From Takakia lepidozioides (lineage: Eukaryota > Streptophyta > Takakiopsida > Takakiales > Takakiaceae), in NCBI GenBank assembly GCA_030704615.1, contig CM060731.1, positions 58,012,756 through 58,076,755 on the forward strand: a DNA stretch of 64,000 bases, written 5' to 3'. Below the pieces are notes generated by a model. The model did not search any database. It saw nothing but the letters and a program-made list of their open reading frames with translations, and was not told the DNA's origin. The translations under genes and the position numbers were made by a program. Every line of letters begins with the position of its first letter. Within the stretch, counting starts at the first letter, position 1. Shown here one piece after another: positions 1 to 11,213 of the stretch.

Positions 1-1560
1 CATACATGTCCACCAGGGGAGTGTTCAGAATGACATCTGGTACAATTCCAGCTTTGACAATGTCACCATGGACCTCTTTCCCCTTTTTCAGAGCTCCCAG
101 GCTTGCACACGCATTGCATCCTGCTAACATTATATTCCACGTGATCAAAGATCGTTGAGGCATTCTGTTGAACACTTGGTGAGCATCAATGATGCTCCCG
201 CACATAACATACATGTTGACAAGGGTGTTGAGAAGAAAAACATTTGACGTGAATCCACTTTGGATGATGTGAGTATGCACCTATTTTCCAACTTCCAGAC
301 CAGTGTTGGACTGGTATCAAGTTTTTTACATACCAGACTAGTCCTGGTACCAGGCGTATCACAAAACTTTCATACCAGTCTGGTCTCTATAATGGTGGAT
401 GTATTTTTTTCCAGATACTGGTATGAATATGAGTATCATGACCACAATACCAGCTGGTATGAGATATCAACTCTGGTATCATTCCAAAGCCATCTTGAGT
501 TACAAATTTGTCAAGTGGCAAGTATCAAGTGAAAACAAATAAAATATACATAAGAAGTAAATATACATAAGTACGAATATATAGGCATATGTACACATAA
601 ATTAATTCAGTATACATACCAGAGTAAATGAGGAAGACGATGGGGGAGTACGGGTATTGTGGCTGGTATGAAAGAACTGATACCAGCCTGGTCTGGTATC
701 TGACCAAGTATTCTCCCAAATGATACCAGACTGGTCTGGTATCTAATACCAGTGCATATACCAGTATTATGTACCAGTCCTTCACCTATATACCAGTCCA
801 ACACTGTTCCAGACCTTCCATCTTGATGCACTTAAGCAAGAGACAGACATACATATCTGAATCTGGTGAAATGCCTTGTGATGTGGTTAGGCTTCACCCC
901 TTCCCCCATCATTTGCTCATAGGTCTCCAAAGCCTCCATCCCGTGCCCCTGCTGTGCATACCCTGCAAGCATCACGTTCCACGACACCACATCTCGTTCA
1001 GCCAGAGTGTTGGAAACTCCCCTCACATCCTTAACGCACCCACATTTGGCAAACATGTCCACAAGGGCAGTGTTCAAGATGACATCTGGTACAATTCCAG
1101 CTTGCACCCAGGCTTTCACACGCATTGCAAACACAAACAAATGTGATGTGGTTGGGCTTCACCACTTCGCACATCATTTGCTCATATGTCTCCAAAACAT
1201 TCCTACCACACCTATGCTTGGTAAATCCTTTCAACATAATATTCCACGTGATCAAAGATCATTGAGGCATTCTGTTGAACACTTGGTGAGCATCCCTGAT
1301 GTTCCGGCACTTCACATACAGGTTGACAAGGGTGTTGAGTAGAAAAACATTTGGCGTGAATCCACTTTGGATAATGTGAGTGTGCACCTGCTTTCCAGCT
1401 TCGAGACCGTCCATCTTGAAGCACTTAAGCAAGAGACAGACACATATTTGAATCTGCTGAAATGCCTCCTTGGTTTAGAGTCTATAGAGCCTCTGTCAGG
1501 CTGTCGGGAAAACAGGGTGAAATGTGTTGAAGAAGGTGCCTTCATCAGCAGTGCCTGATT
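1..1560 (-). pseudogene. PPR repeat relict (two collapsed partial copies)
   Basis: Minus-strand reading gives broken PPR modules: about 832-1140 encodes VVSWNVMLAGYAQQGHGMEA and a VLNTALVDMFAKCGC stretch, and 1031-1255 another EALETYEQMM-type segment. The 5' section (1190-1560) matches the N-terminal section of the DYW PPR gene at 45.2-47.9 kb, including its upstream sequence (about 1545-1585 resembles 47985-48015). A second N-terminal copy lies at about 100-300 plus 807-880, split by a MITE. No frame spans it, and the E and DYW domains are absent. It is a decayed paralogue made of duplicated pieces, not a working gene. Confidence 0.85.
301..806. mobile_element. hAT-type MITE inserted in the PPR relict
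   Basis: The element begins CAGTGTTGGACTGGTAT at 301-317 and ends with its exact reverse complement at 790-806, a perfect 17-bp terminal inverted repeat. The flanks carry the 8-bp direct repeat TTCCAGAC at 293-300 and 807-814, and the paralogous PPR gene has a single uninterrupted copy of this region. An 8-bp duplication is the hallmark of the hAT superfamily. The 506-bp body has no credible coding frame and is full of TACCAG/CTGGTA words in both orientations, including palindromes such as ATACCAGACTGGTCTGGTAT, which could be subterminal transposase-binding sites. Confidence 0.9.
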
Positions 1561-1584
1561 TTATCAATTGTGCCGCTACTGCAA

Positions 1585-2695
1585 TCTGAAAACAGTATTC
1601 ATTTTCTGATACACTGTCCGGGGTTCTCTCATTGATAACAGGTGTACGTTGAAGGTTGCAATGACCAAAAGTGCTTCTAATAGAGTCCCACATCAATTCA
1701 ATCTCAAAGAAGTTCGTCCCTTTGACTAGTTGGAGAGCGGTCTTACACATTGGTGATTCAATGGGGCGTGCTCTAGGAAGACAACCAAGGGCAAGGACTT
1801 CAACTGTAGGTGACCAAGTGCAGTGGACTCGTGAGAACTCCCAAACCCTAAACGTTCCATTGTGGACTATATCATAATGGACAAAAATTTGTTCCCCCAG
1901 TGTGCCAATGTGTTGATCGACATAACTGATATTGGTACCTCTGACCACTTCCTGGTTTGGACTGAGATCAAAAGGTGTTTTCCCAACACCAGAGTAGAAA
2001 AGATTCTTAAGGACCTGCACCTGGATCCGCAAGTCTTGACCCTGCTGGATAAATCCGACTTAGAGGCTGCAGTGTCCAAAGCCATGTCTGTTGCTATGAG
2101 ATTGTCTGATGAAAATGAAGTTAGGCAGAAAACTTCCCTGAACTTGTTTCCAGTCAGTGACATGGGGGAGGACATCTTGGATGACCTCAAGGGTCCACCC
2201 ACTCTCGGCACTAGACTGAAATTTAAACTCGGGACAGGAAGCATACCTTTGAACAGCAAACAGAAGCAGAGAGGAAAGGGAGAGTGCACTTCCCATTGTG
2301 TGGGCAATCTGAAGACAGTATTCATTTTCTGATACACTGCCCGGGGTTCTCTCATTGATAACAGGTGTACGTTGAAGGTTGCAATGACCAAAAGTGCTTC
2401 TAATAGAGTCCCACATCAATTCAATCTCAAAGAAGTTCATCCCTTGACTGGCTGGAGAGCGGTCTTACACATTGGTGATTCAATGGGGCGCGCTCTAGGA
2501 AGACAACCAAGGGCAAGGACTTCAACTGTAGGTGACCAAGTGCAGTGGACTCGTGAGAAATCCCAAACCCTAAACGTTCCATTGTGGACTATATCATAAT
2601 GGACAAAAATTTGTTCCCCCAGTGTGCCAATGTATTGATCGACAGAACTGATATTGGTACCTCTGACCACTTCCTGGTTTGGACTGAGATCAAAA
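1585..2695 (+). pseudogene. LINE deletion derivative, partly duplicated in tandem
   Basis: Two direct copies, 1587-1972 and 2310-2694 (offset about 723 bp), each run from the end of the LINE C-terminal zinc region (IHFLIHC-like) into a segment of the endonuclease region (DYIIMD, IGTSDHFLVWTEIKRC). After the first copy the frame jumps from the endonuclease end (CFPNT) straight to VEKILKDL..LTLLDKSDLE, which in the LINE at 40.5-44.2 kb lies about 2.1 kb further on, so the whole reverse transcriptase is deleted. The ORF at 1862-2332 is this fused remnant. Not functional. Confidence 0.85.
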
Positions 2696-3180
2696 GAGGA
2701 CCTCTTGTGTGTGCATACTTGTCTGTAGTCAGGTAACGACGGATTGGTCAGTGAGAACCACCACGGTGCAGCTAAGCACGGCCTGCTTAGAACAAGCTGA
2801 CTCTCCCAAGAACCTTGTAAACATCTGGAAGAATATCAAATCAGGTACTAACAGGAGGCAAGAGCCCGCAATAACAGGATGAAAAAAAATCTTCACATCG
2901 TACCTTAAGAAAACGCCACACCTTGCAATTGCAGTTGTCCCACCATTGTCAATCTTCTAAAAACTCATGTCAGGTCTGCTCAGTGCTGCAAATTCAGGGC
3001 CGACTCTGTTGAGAGGGCAAGACAAGCTGAAATAGGTCGAAGAAGAAGGTGCCCTCACCACATTGTCCTTGACCTTGTGTCATGACCCATGGAGGATTTG
3101 CCCTCCTATCAACCCAAAAGGATCGCTTCCCTAAACTCTCCCCTAAACCTTGTAAACATCAGGAAGAATACCATGCCCTG
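2693..3180 (+). repeat. Dispersed repeat family R, copy a
   Basis: This stretch matches 49370-49850, but with its parts in a different order, and matches 5015-5260 in reverse complement. Shared landmarks are GGACCTCTTGTGTGTGC, TGAGAACCACCACGGTGCAG, AGAACCTTGTAAACATC and CACATTGTCCTTGACC. No coding frame is conserved between copies. It is likely a non-autonomous mobile element or a piece of a larger one; its ends are not defined. Confidence 0.7.
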
Positions 3181-3360
3181 TGGAGAGGAGGGGAGAGGAG
3201 AGGAGGGAAAAGAGAAAGCCCGCGGAAGGGAAGGCAAACGCGGGAGAGGAGTGGAGAGAAGATGAGAGGAGGAGAGGGAAAAGAGAAAGCGGCGGGAGGG
3301 AAGGGGAGAAAGATCGCGGAGAGAGAAAAAAACAAAAACAAACAAAAACAAACAAAGAGA
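3180..3360 (+). repeat. Purine-rich (GGAGAG/GGGAAAAG) low-complexity tract
   Basis: Almost pure A/G on the plus strand, with an imperfect duplication (GGGAAAAGAGAAAGC at about 3207 and 3276) ending in AACAAAAACAAACAAAA. ORFs over it are artefacts of composition. Confidence 0.85.
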
Positions 3361-3465
3361 TGATCCTGCTATTTGACCCCGCGGTGCATCGCGGCCAAAA
3401 CGTCATTCTTACCACTACACTACCCCTTAAAATACAACAACCCCCTCCTGTAAAATTATATTTAA

Positions 3466-3528
3466 GGTGTTTTAAACCCCCCTCTGTATGTATAATGTTG
3501 TACATGGGGGGGTTTAAAATACCCCCTC
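3466..3528. repeat. Inverted repeat / hairpin
   Basis: GGTGTTTTAAACCCCC on the left faces GGGGGTTTAAAATACCCC on the right across a loop of about 25 bases that is itself partly palindromic (ATGTA..TACAT). It may be part of a MITE, but no terminal repeats or target duplication were found. Confidence 0.6.
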
Positions 3529-4162
3529 CTGTGCACGCACGTGGCTGGTACATTTAATGAGGAGTGCACCCCCCAGGGAGGAGGTGAAGGCTTCTGTAAG
3601 GTTATGGTTTTGGTGAAGGGTGTTCCACGAGTCTGTCTCTGCCTGGGATGGGTTCGATGAGGAAGATCCCCTGCGATCTTGAAGGGCTTCGACCATATTG
3701 AAGTCTCCCGTCAAGATCCAGCTATCCAAGTTAGGCTTGTCTTTCAGTTTATTGTCTATGGCTGTCTAGAATTCAGTCCTATCCACAGTTGAGTTGGGGG
3801 CGTAGATGTTGACTATTCCTATGGAGCTTGCATTGTTTGGGAGGTTGATAGCACAAAATTGAGCTCTCCTCGGGATCCACAAATCTTCTGAGACCATGAG
3901 AGCGTGGATGGAGGGAGATAGGAGGAGGGCAGTACCTCCCCTCGAGCCTACCGACGTGGGTTTCCATAGAGATAGAGTTTTGGGCCACAAGTGATCTGAG
4001 AGTTCTAAGATTTGGGGGGGGGGTTAGTTTATGTTCTTGAATCGCTACTATGGCGTCTTGTTGCAGCATAGGGCTGAGCCAAGATCGAAGCCTGACTCTT
4101 TTAAGGGAGTCTGGCCCCTGGCCCAGACCACGAATATTCCATGAGTCTAGGTTAATTAACAT
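3514..4162 (-). pseudogene. L1-type LINE endonuclease (EEP) fragment
   Basis: Minus-strand frames give the start of a plant L1 endonuclease: SWNIRGLG at the N end, IVAIQEHKL, then in another frame VGSRGGTALLLS, GIVNIYAPN and WILTGDFNMVEA, in the order seen in exonuclease-endonuclease-phosphatase domains of plant LINEs. At least one frameshift lies near 3980, and the copy ends before the conserved SDH motif and the reverse transcriptase. A truncated, dead copy, of a different family from the LINE at 40.5-44.2 kb. Confidence 0.85.
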
Positions 4163-4429
4163 GATGGGGGACTTCTAGGGCTAGAGTGTTACACACATTT
4201 GATGGCCAGGATGATCAAAATAGAATTTGACCCTTTTCTCTGTGGGGAGCAGGGTGTTAACCCATTGAAAACCAATGGGGGGTTTGGGGATTTGTTTCTT
4301 GATCATCATCATGATGACAGTGTGGATATGGTTTGGCGGGGTTGTGGCTGTAAATTGACCATGGTGTGGCTGGAAAGCTGAGATAGAAATAAGACGGGCT
4401 GTTGTTTGAAGGAATTCTATGGGTAGATG

Positions 4430-4745
4430 CACTACAAGAGATGAGCGTTTTTAGGACTACGGCTTTGGCGGAGTCATAAAAACTGCACTAGGTACATGAC
4501 TACAGAGCGCTGAAATGCATTACAGTTTTAGTTTTATGACTTTGTAGTAATGGATATCACTACATGACTCCGGAAAGTTAGGGAGCATTGGTCAAACATT
4601 GTTGACCATGATGACAAGGATGGTTTATATGACTAGTGTGATATGTTTGACTACACGTGGACGACGTTTCATGGAATCTTATGACTCCATGACTGAAGAT
4701 GGTTTCAGAGCTCTATTTATACGACTACATCACTACACGTGTCAT
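4430..4745 (+). mobile_element. CACTA transposon terminus with subterminal repeats
   Basis: CACTACAAGAG at 4430 is the classic start of CACTA (En/Spm-like) elements. It is followed by repeated words around ATGACTAC / TAGTCAT / TTATGACT (4470-4735), typical of subterminal transposase-binding repeats. It points inward to the TNP2-type gene at 7.1-11.2 kb and could be the left end of that element, but the other end was not found and unrelated repeats lie between. Confidence 0.65.
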
Positions 4746-5014
4746 TTTGAAGGCACATATAATGCAAATAAGGTTGCCCATTAGGTTTAAAAAAGTTAAA
4801 TTTTTTGCTAATAAGGTTGCCCATTAGTGTAATCGTGAACAGAAAGGAGGGCTGGGACTTGGCGTCTTTTTGTCTCTTGCGCCACACCACATAGCTGAGG
4901 GATGGAATGCGATGATAGCAAGATATGCAGGGGCATGGGATGGAGGCGTTGAGCAAATGATGCACGAAGGAGAAGAGGAGGAGGAGACGAGACGAGGAGA
5001 AGCGAGCTCGCCGT

Positions 5015-5640
5015 TCTTGGGAGAGTCAGCTTGGTCTTAGCAAGCGTGTTTCAATCTCTGACTACTCATCTACGCCATAGTGGTTCGATCTGACAGACCA
5101 ATCCGACAGTACCTGACTACAGACACAAGCAGCACACACAAGAGGTCATCGGTCAAATCTTCTATGGGTCAGGACAGGTCAGGACAATGTGGTAGGGCAC
5201 CTTCTTCTTCAACCTATTTCAGCCTGTGTTGCCCTCTCATCAGACTCGGCCGCAAGATGCATATTGAATTCTGTAAGTTAGGTCGTTGGGTAGATCTATG
5301 GTGGTTTGGAGTGACTTTGGCAAGTTACTGCCAGTGTGGCAGCAGGGAAGTATCCAAAAACATATAATAGAGGTGAGGAGAAGCTTTGGGGTGAACACTT
5401 TCCGACCCCAATGGTGGGACAATGGAGACAAAAAGGCGAATGCCTGTTGGACTACAGAGAGAAGCAGATGCATTTCAGATTGTGATAAGTAGGGTTGGGG
5501 TGTTTTGGGGAAGAACTCCACACCAGTATGGTTGGGGTGTTTGCTGGTAGAATTGTAGGCTGTCAAAGGCATGGATAGCTGAAGGAGTAGGGATAGAGTG
5601 TGGGTCCAGATTCATCCAAGAGGGCTGGATTTCAAGCTCC
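5015..5640 (-). repeat. Dispersed repeat family R, copy b (reverse)
   Basis: The reverse complement matches parts of 48050-49640: the ACAAGAGGTC / GACTGACTCTCCC segment at 5020-5260, the AAGTGTTC..GGGACAATGGAGACAAAAAGG segment at 5390-5470, and the patch around 5600-5650 matching 48050-48130. No coding frame is conserved. Confidence 0.7.
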
Positions 5641-5719
5641 ACATTACCTATGATTCCCTGTGGAAGGATAGGTACAAGAAACCTACATGGGTAGATGGTC
5701 AACTGGAAGCGGCATGCTG

Positions 5720-5955
5720 TACTATATGTCATTACTGTACTATATGTCATTCCAGAGACTGTCATTGTTGGTCCATGTATTTTACAACAATGCTATCAAT
5801 ATAAGACTCCTGGTTTGCATTGGAAGCTCAATCCCTGCAAGTTCATTGTGTGTGAAGCTCAAACTTGTGATTTGAAGGATCTTGTAGCCAAGTTCATTCA
5901 ACCGGAAAGGAAAAATTCTGAAAGCTCCCAAATTTGATGTGGGCAAGCTTATGGA
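5720..5955 (+). pseudogene. RPS3A: Ribosomal protein S3a (eS1) fragment, copy 1
   Basis: Plus-strand reading gives EAQTCDLKDLVAKFI, then after a frame change RKGKILKAPKFDVGKLME, closely like the C-terminal half of eukaryotic RPS3a (CDLKDLV..KFIPE and KILKAPKFDLGKLMEVHGD). The part between (EVIGKDIEKAT to the KV of RKVKIL) is missing. The end is followed by GTAAGA, so an intron boundary seems preserved, which argues for a genomic duplicate rather than a processed copy. A paralogous copy follows about 0.7 kb downstream. Confidence 0.7.
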
Positions 5956-6454
5956 GGTAAGACTTAGCTTCCCTCCTCTAATGTAAGTGTTGGATAAGTT
6001 TCATTTAGTGTCGACCTTCACTGCATATATTGGCTCTTTTCTTGGCTGGTTTCATATTTTCTTGGCTGGTATGCTGTTGGTTGGCTTCTTTCATTCACGT
6101 GTGTAGTGGAAGGGGAGAAGTACTTTCCTAAGTTCTGCTGCAACAATGTCTTTTTCCAGTCTAGATGTTTTCGATGGATACAAATTGAAGTGCTTTGAAT
6201 GTTGCTGCAATACTATAATAAAGTGGAGGGTGTTGAATGCAGTTGGCCTTGCTTCGTGCAGGCATAATCCAGGGAAATGTGGACATAGCTGAAACCCCAT
6301 GATAGCATTTCCAGAGGACGGTGTGGATGGCCTCACAATCCAGCATGCAAAATCCATGACAATGTGGAGCTGGCTGAATGGGCAAACAGGTTAAGTGGCG
6401 AACAAGCCACGTCACTGGTACATAGTTGCATGCTTACATAGTACATGAAAGCGT

Positions 6455-6720
6455 ACTATATGTCATTCCCGAAATTGACCATGTTGGTCCATGTATTTTA
6501 CAACAATGCTATCAATAAAAGACCAATGGTTCGCATTGGAAACTCTATCCCCGTAAGTGGCTTGTGCGTGATGCTCAAACTTGTGATTTGAAGGATCTTA
6601 TACCCTAGTTCATTGCAGAGGTGATTGGAAAAGACATTGAGAAGGCAACAGCCGTTATCTATAATCTACAGATCCCCTTCAATTTGATGTGGGAAAGCCG
6701 GCTGGCTGGAGGTCTAGTCT
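6455..6720 (+). pseudogene. RPS3A: Ribosomal protein S3a (eS1) fragment, copy 2
   Basis: DAQTCDLKDLI, an in-frame stop, FIAEVIGKDIEKATAVIYNLQ, then a decayed FNLMW stretch aligned with the KFDLGKL region of copy 1. This copy keeps the EVIGKDIEKAT block that copy 1 lost, and lost the KILKAPK block that copy 1 kept. Flanking DNA is also shared (5725-5880 with 6455-6600; 6290-6320 with 6785-6815), so both lie in a duplicated segment of about 0.7 kb. Confidence 0.7.
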
Positions 6721-7065
6721 CACTTTCACTCATCTAATGTCAGTGTTGTATCCATTGCAATGTGGAGATGTTTGAAACAACATTGGAGCATTTCCAGAGG
6801 ATGGTCTGGATGGCCTTTCGTGGCGTGTGCCGAATCCATGGCAAGAAAACATTGCAGGCAGAACCCATGGCAATGGTACCAGCACGGGTTGGTCCAAAGC
6901 CAATTGCAACAACAAATGAATGAAGGGTGCTGAAAGGAAAGCACTCCATAATTGATCATAAAATCCAGTGTCCAAGCATGATATCTTAATGGGAATGCGA
7001 AGGGAGTGTTACCACCTTAAACTATCATGCATGGTCTATAACTGGAGTGCACAAATCGCGCATAT

Positions 7066-10000
7066 CTAATCTTCATCATCCTCATCTATGTCTGGGTCAC
7101 TACATGTATCACTGTCTTCATCACAGACTTGATCTTGTCCAAGGGTTGGCTGAACATCATCACCACATATACGGGGTGCTCGGAGGTACAAGGAGGCCAC
7201 CTGCTCTGGAGTAACCGGTACCGCTCGGCTGCATGTTGGGCCATCAGTAAATAGAGTCTCCTCTAGTCTTTGTGGGGCTAACAATCCTTCCACTTCCGCC
7301 ACATCATCATTATCAATTGATATGTCGCAGACCACCCTACGTGCTCGGGGGCTCTTCTCCAGGACGACTTTCCACCCCGGCTCCTTCACACAATCAGAAA
7401 AAAACACTTGATCAACCTGGCCAGGAAACACAAAAGGTTGCTCAGAAGGTGGAAGCATACAGTTAAAATTGACAAGTGTGAAGCCAGCATCATCCTGCTT
7501 CATTGACATAGGTTGACGACCCACGCGACTCGCCCGTACCCACGAACACAAAAACACTATAGGTTGTGTTTGGCCATAGTCAATTTGCAAAATCTCCCTT
7601 ATAAGACCCACATATCTTGTAGGTTCCTCCATGTCATTGCCTGAATTGTTGGTAATGGGCTGGTGCTAGAAAACAGATGAGACTCCACAATCAAAAGACA
7701 CCATACTTGTTGTGTTCATGCCGGGGGATGTAACCTTGTAATGGTTACCATACGCTGTCATACTCTTGAATGACAGGGCAGTAAATGATGGAGGCCTTGA
7801 AAGATCCAGTAATTCCTCACGTGTTGTAGGATCAAGCCCATCTGATTGAATTGAGAGATGATCCCGTACCTTGAGGGAGCCAAACAGCAAATGGAGGACA
7901 AGGATGCAAATCAGGAGGGTACTGAATTGCCGTGGGATTGCTTATGCCTTCTAGCCCTTGCTCCTCACGAAACAAGCGTCGTCTGGCTTCTATCCGTGTG
8001 GACTCTGCTTCATATATCCTATCACAATCCGAGGGTCAGCCAGGAGATTGACAGGTGGCGTGAGAGATTTGAAAAGACGCCATATGCCAACTAATGATAA
8101 CTGACCAAAACTTGGAAATCTGAATGTCAATGAAGTAGATTTCTTACCCCAACATGACTGATAGACGAGGATGGTTCTAAATGATGTACTCATGTACAAT
8201 ATCACATAGGTCATTCAATTTTCAGGCTTTAGAACTTCCTTCCACAACTTCACGTTCCACAGATTCTGCCTCATCTGCATCCCACACCCTTCATACACTT
8301 CCATCAAATCCTGCCATATACTCTGTGCAAAAACCCAATGCTTCTTCAAATTGGTATCCTTCTGCCATGCTCCCCTCGGGCCTTGCCATGTTTCTTACGT
8401 AGCCCTTCATATCTTTCATTGCCCGCTCCATGGGGTACATCCAACGAGATGCTACGGGCCCGCATAAGTACAACTCATCCACTAGGTGAACAACCAGATG
8501 TGTCATCACATCAAAAAATGATGGTGGGAACTCCTTCTCTATAAGACACAGAGTGAGAACTGCTTCAGTTCTCAATTCCTCATACTCTACAGGATTCACC
8601 ACTTTTGCACACAACTTCTTAAATACACGACATACTCGCAAAATGGCCCTTCGAGGACCACTTGGCATGAGCCCACGGATAGCAAGCGGTATAATTTGCT
8701 GCATGAGCACATGATAGTCATGTGATTTCATGCCAGACAACTTCTTCTTCACCACATGCTTTTTGAAAGCTGATGCGTAGCCTGTTGGCACTTTCAAGTT
8801 CTGCACAATCTCCAGAAAGACTTGTAACTCAGCCTCAGTGAGGACATAAGGGGCAGGAGGCATAATTAACGTATCTGCTCTGTCAGGATCACGTTGTAGC
8901 CACAATTCCGGGCGCATCCCAAGTAGCTCCAAATCACGGCGAACTTTCAATGTGTCTTTCTCACCAAAGATAGTTTTAATAATATTTTCAGCCAAGTTCT
9001 TCTCGCAATGCATTGCGTCAAACGTGTGGCGGATGAGGAGACCCTACAAAATGAACACATAAGCAATTGAGCATTTACTCATCACAATTTAAACAGAAAA
9101 CGCAAAAATGTACACAGCCAATTTAAAGGCCATGAAGGAATTACCTCCCAATAAGGTAAGACATATAAAATTGACAATCGCTTAACTCCATGAGTTTTTG
9201 TTGGGTCTGTCTGCTATCTGGCGTCCCTCCGTTTTCCACCCATGCAGTGCGAGCTGTTGCAAGGTCCTTGATTTGTGTTCCAGTCTGCGTTTTTGGAGGA
9301 GTTCCATGCTCAGTAGCGCCATTGAACATTCTTGACCTTCTATATGGATGATTGCGGGCCAAAAATCTTCGGTGGCCTAGGAAAACAATTTTCCACATGT
9401 GTGTAACTGCTGTGAAGTCACCCCGGGTCCACAAGCTGGACAACCAGCATAACCTTTCGTCACTTGACCTGAGAGCAAGCCATATGCAGGGTAGTCATGG
9501 ATTGACCACATCAACACTGCCCTCAGTGTGAATTCGCGTTGACCACGAGGACGGGAAACATCATGAGCTGCAATCCCTCTCCATAGTTCCAGTAGCTCTT
9601 CCACTAGGGGCATCAGGTAAACATCTACGTTGTCCGAGGTAACAGACTCCTTACCAGGAATCAGTAGCGCTAACATGACAAAGAACTTTTTGGTCATTAA
9701 CCACGGAGGCAGATTGTAATTGACCAAGAGAACGGGCCATGTGCTCCAACTTGTGGATTGAGCTCCGTAGGGATTTACACCGTCTAAGGCCAATCCAAAT
9801 CGCAGAGATCGTGGCTCTGCAGCAAAATCCGCAAATGTGGTGTCAATGTGTCTCCATGCTTTGCTATCAGCTGGATGTCGAACCAACCCATCCTGGCTCT
9901 TATGTCTGTCGTGCCATGTCATGAGGTTAGCGATCGATTTACATCGGTACATACGTTTCAACCTTGGAATGACAGGGAAGTGTCGCAATACTTTCTTGGG

Positions 10001-11213
10001 CACACTTCCACGACCTGGAATGTAACGGGAACTGCGGCACACTGGGCAAATGTCTACATTCTCATACTCCCCACGGAAGAGTACACAACCACGCTCACAG
10101 GCATGAATCATCGTGTACTGCAATCCCATCTTGGCAATCATGGTTTTTGCTTCATAGTGAGTTTTCGGCAATGAATTCTCTTTAGGCAAAAAACTCTTAC
10201 GCAACAATCCCAGAAGCTCATCCACAAATGCATTGGTGCACTTGTGGGTAGTGCATGCGTTCAACAACGTCAAAGTTGCTTGCAGCCGGCTGATGGAGCA
10301 CCCTTCAAAAAGTGGACATTGCGAGTATCGGAAGAGTTTATCATACTCGGGATCAACGTGCAGGTGAGCATTCTCATCAAATTCATTGTCTCCGGAATCG
10401 TCGAGATCATCGTCATGATCGGCAAATGTGTGATCGGTTCCACCATGAATGGGGTCCTCTCTGTTTGCATCTGCAAAGAGAAACGCTTCCTGCAATGCAC
10501 GCTGCATTTCTACCTCCAATCCATCACTCTCATCTGCGTTCTCTATGACATTGGGCTCCCGTTGTGCCGCAAGGCCTTCGTCTTCATCATCTGAATATTC
10601 ACATCCCTGCATCCCAATAGTCATCTTGTGAGTGGACCAACAACGATGTGACACTTGTTCATATTATGACATAGGAGGCACGGTGACGTTGCAGTGATGC
10701 AGTCATATTTACATATGTATCTTATGAATATACACCCAATCAAAACACGACATTTGTAACCATTGAAGTCATAGTTGCAGTCACTTACTTAGTCATATAT
10801 GACTACATGACTACACATGACCAATGAAAACACGACATGTGCATTAATTAAAGTGATAACGGAAGTGGCGTAGTCATAGTCATGTCTGTATCTTATGACT
10901 TCTTGACTACAATCACCCAACGAAATGTCGACATGTGGAGAAGATGATCGTTGCATTCAAAATTCAAACTAAAGTGCTGAAGGGAAAGTGGCGATCTTAC
11001 CGGAAGAGAACAACGTTGGAGAAGAGGATCCCTCCCGTGTATCATGTAATGATTCCTCACTGTTTTCAACAACAGTACTTTTCCTCCATGACACTCATCG
11101 CAGTTGCATAGCATTTTTGTATGCCCATTCTTTGTGGCATAAGCTTCTTCCATTCGCCATAGATGGTCATCTATTCTACGCCTACGCATCCGTTCGCCAT
11201 CTGCACTGTACAT
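7066..11213 (-). pseudogene. TNP2-type CACTA transposase gene (frameshifted)
   Basis: Exon 1 (11213-11001) encodes the N-terminal zinc-like block CNCDECHGG...TVRNHYMIHGRDP and ends at a GT donor. Exon 2 starts near 10606 in matching phase and carries the TNP2 core (LALDGVNPYGAQ, YNLPPWLMTKKFF, HDYPAYGLLSG). A frameshift in a GGGG run near 9423 and another near 9170 precede VFLGHRRFLARNHPYR. The exon from about 9045 to 8291 holds MHCEKNLAENI and a DUF4218-like part (MKSHDYHVLMQQIIPLAI, FPPSFFDVMTHL). The 3' part (7890-7066) holds ELLDLSRPP and a DUF4216-like part (VFLCSWVRA). It would cut and insert the CACTA element. All blocks are present in order, so decay is recent. Subterminal-like ATGACTAC words occur in its first intron. 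Confidence 0.85.

Noticed and set aside
3082-3557. Overlapping ORFs on both strands in the purine-rich tract
   Set aside because: Composition artefact: Gly/Arg/Glu or Ser/Pro/Leu repeats from GGAGAG DNA.
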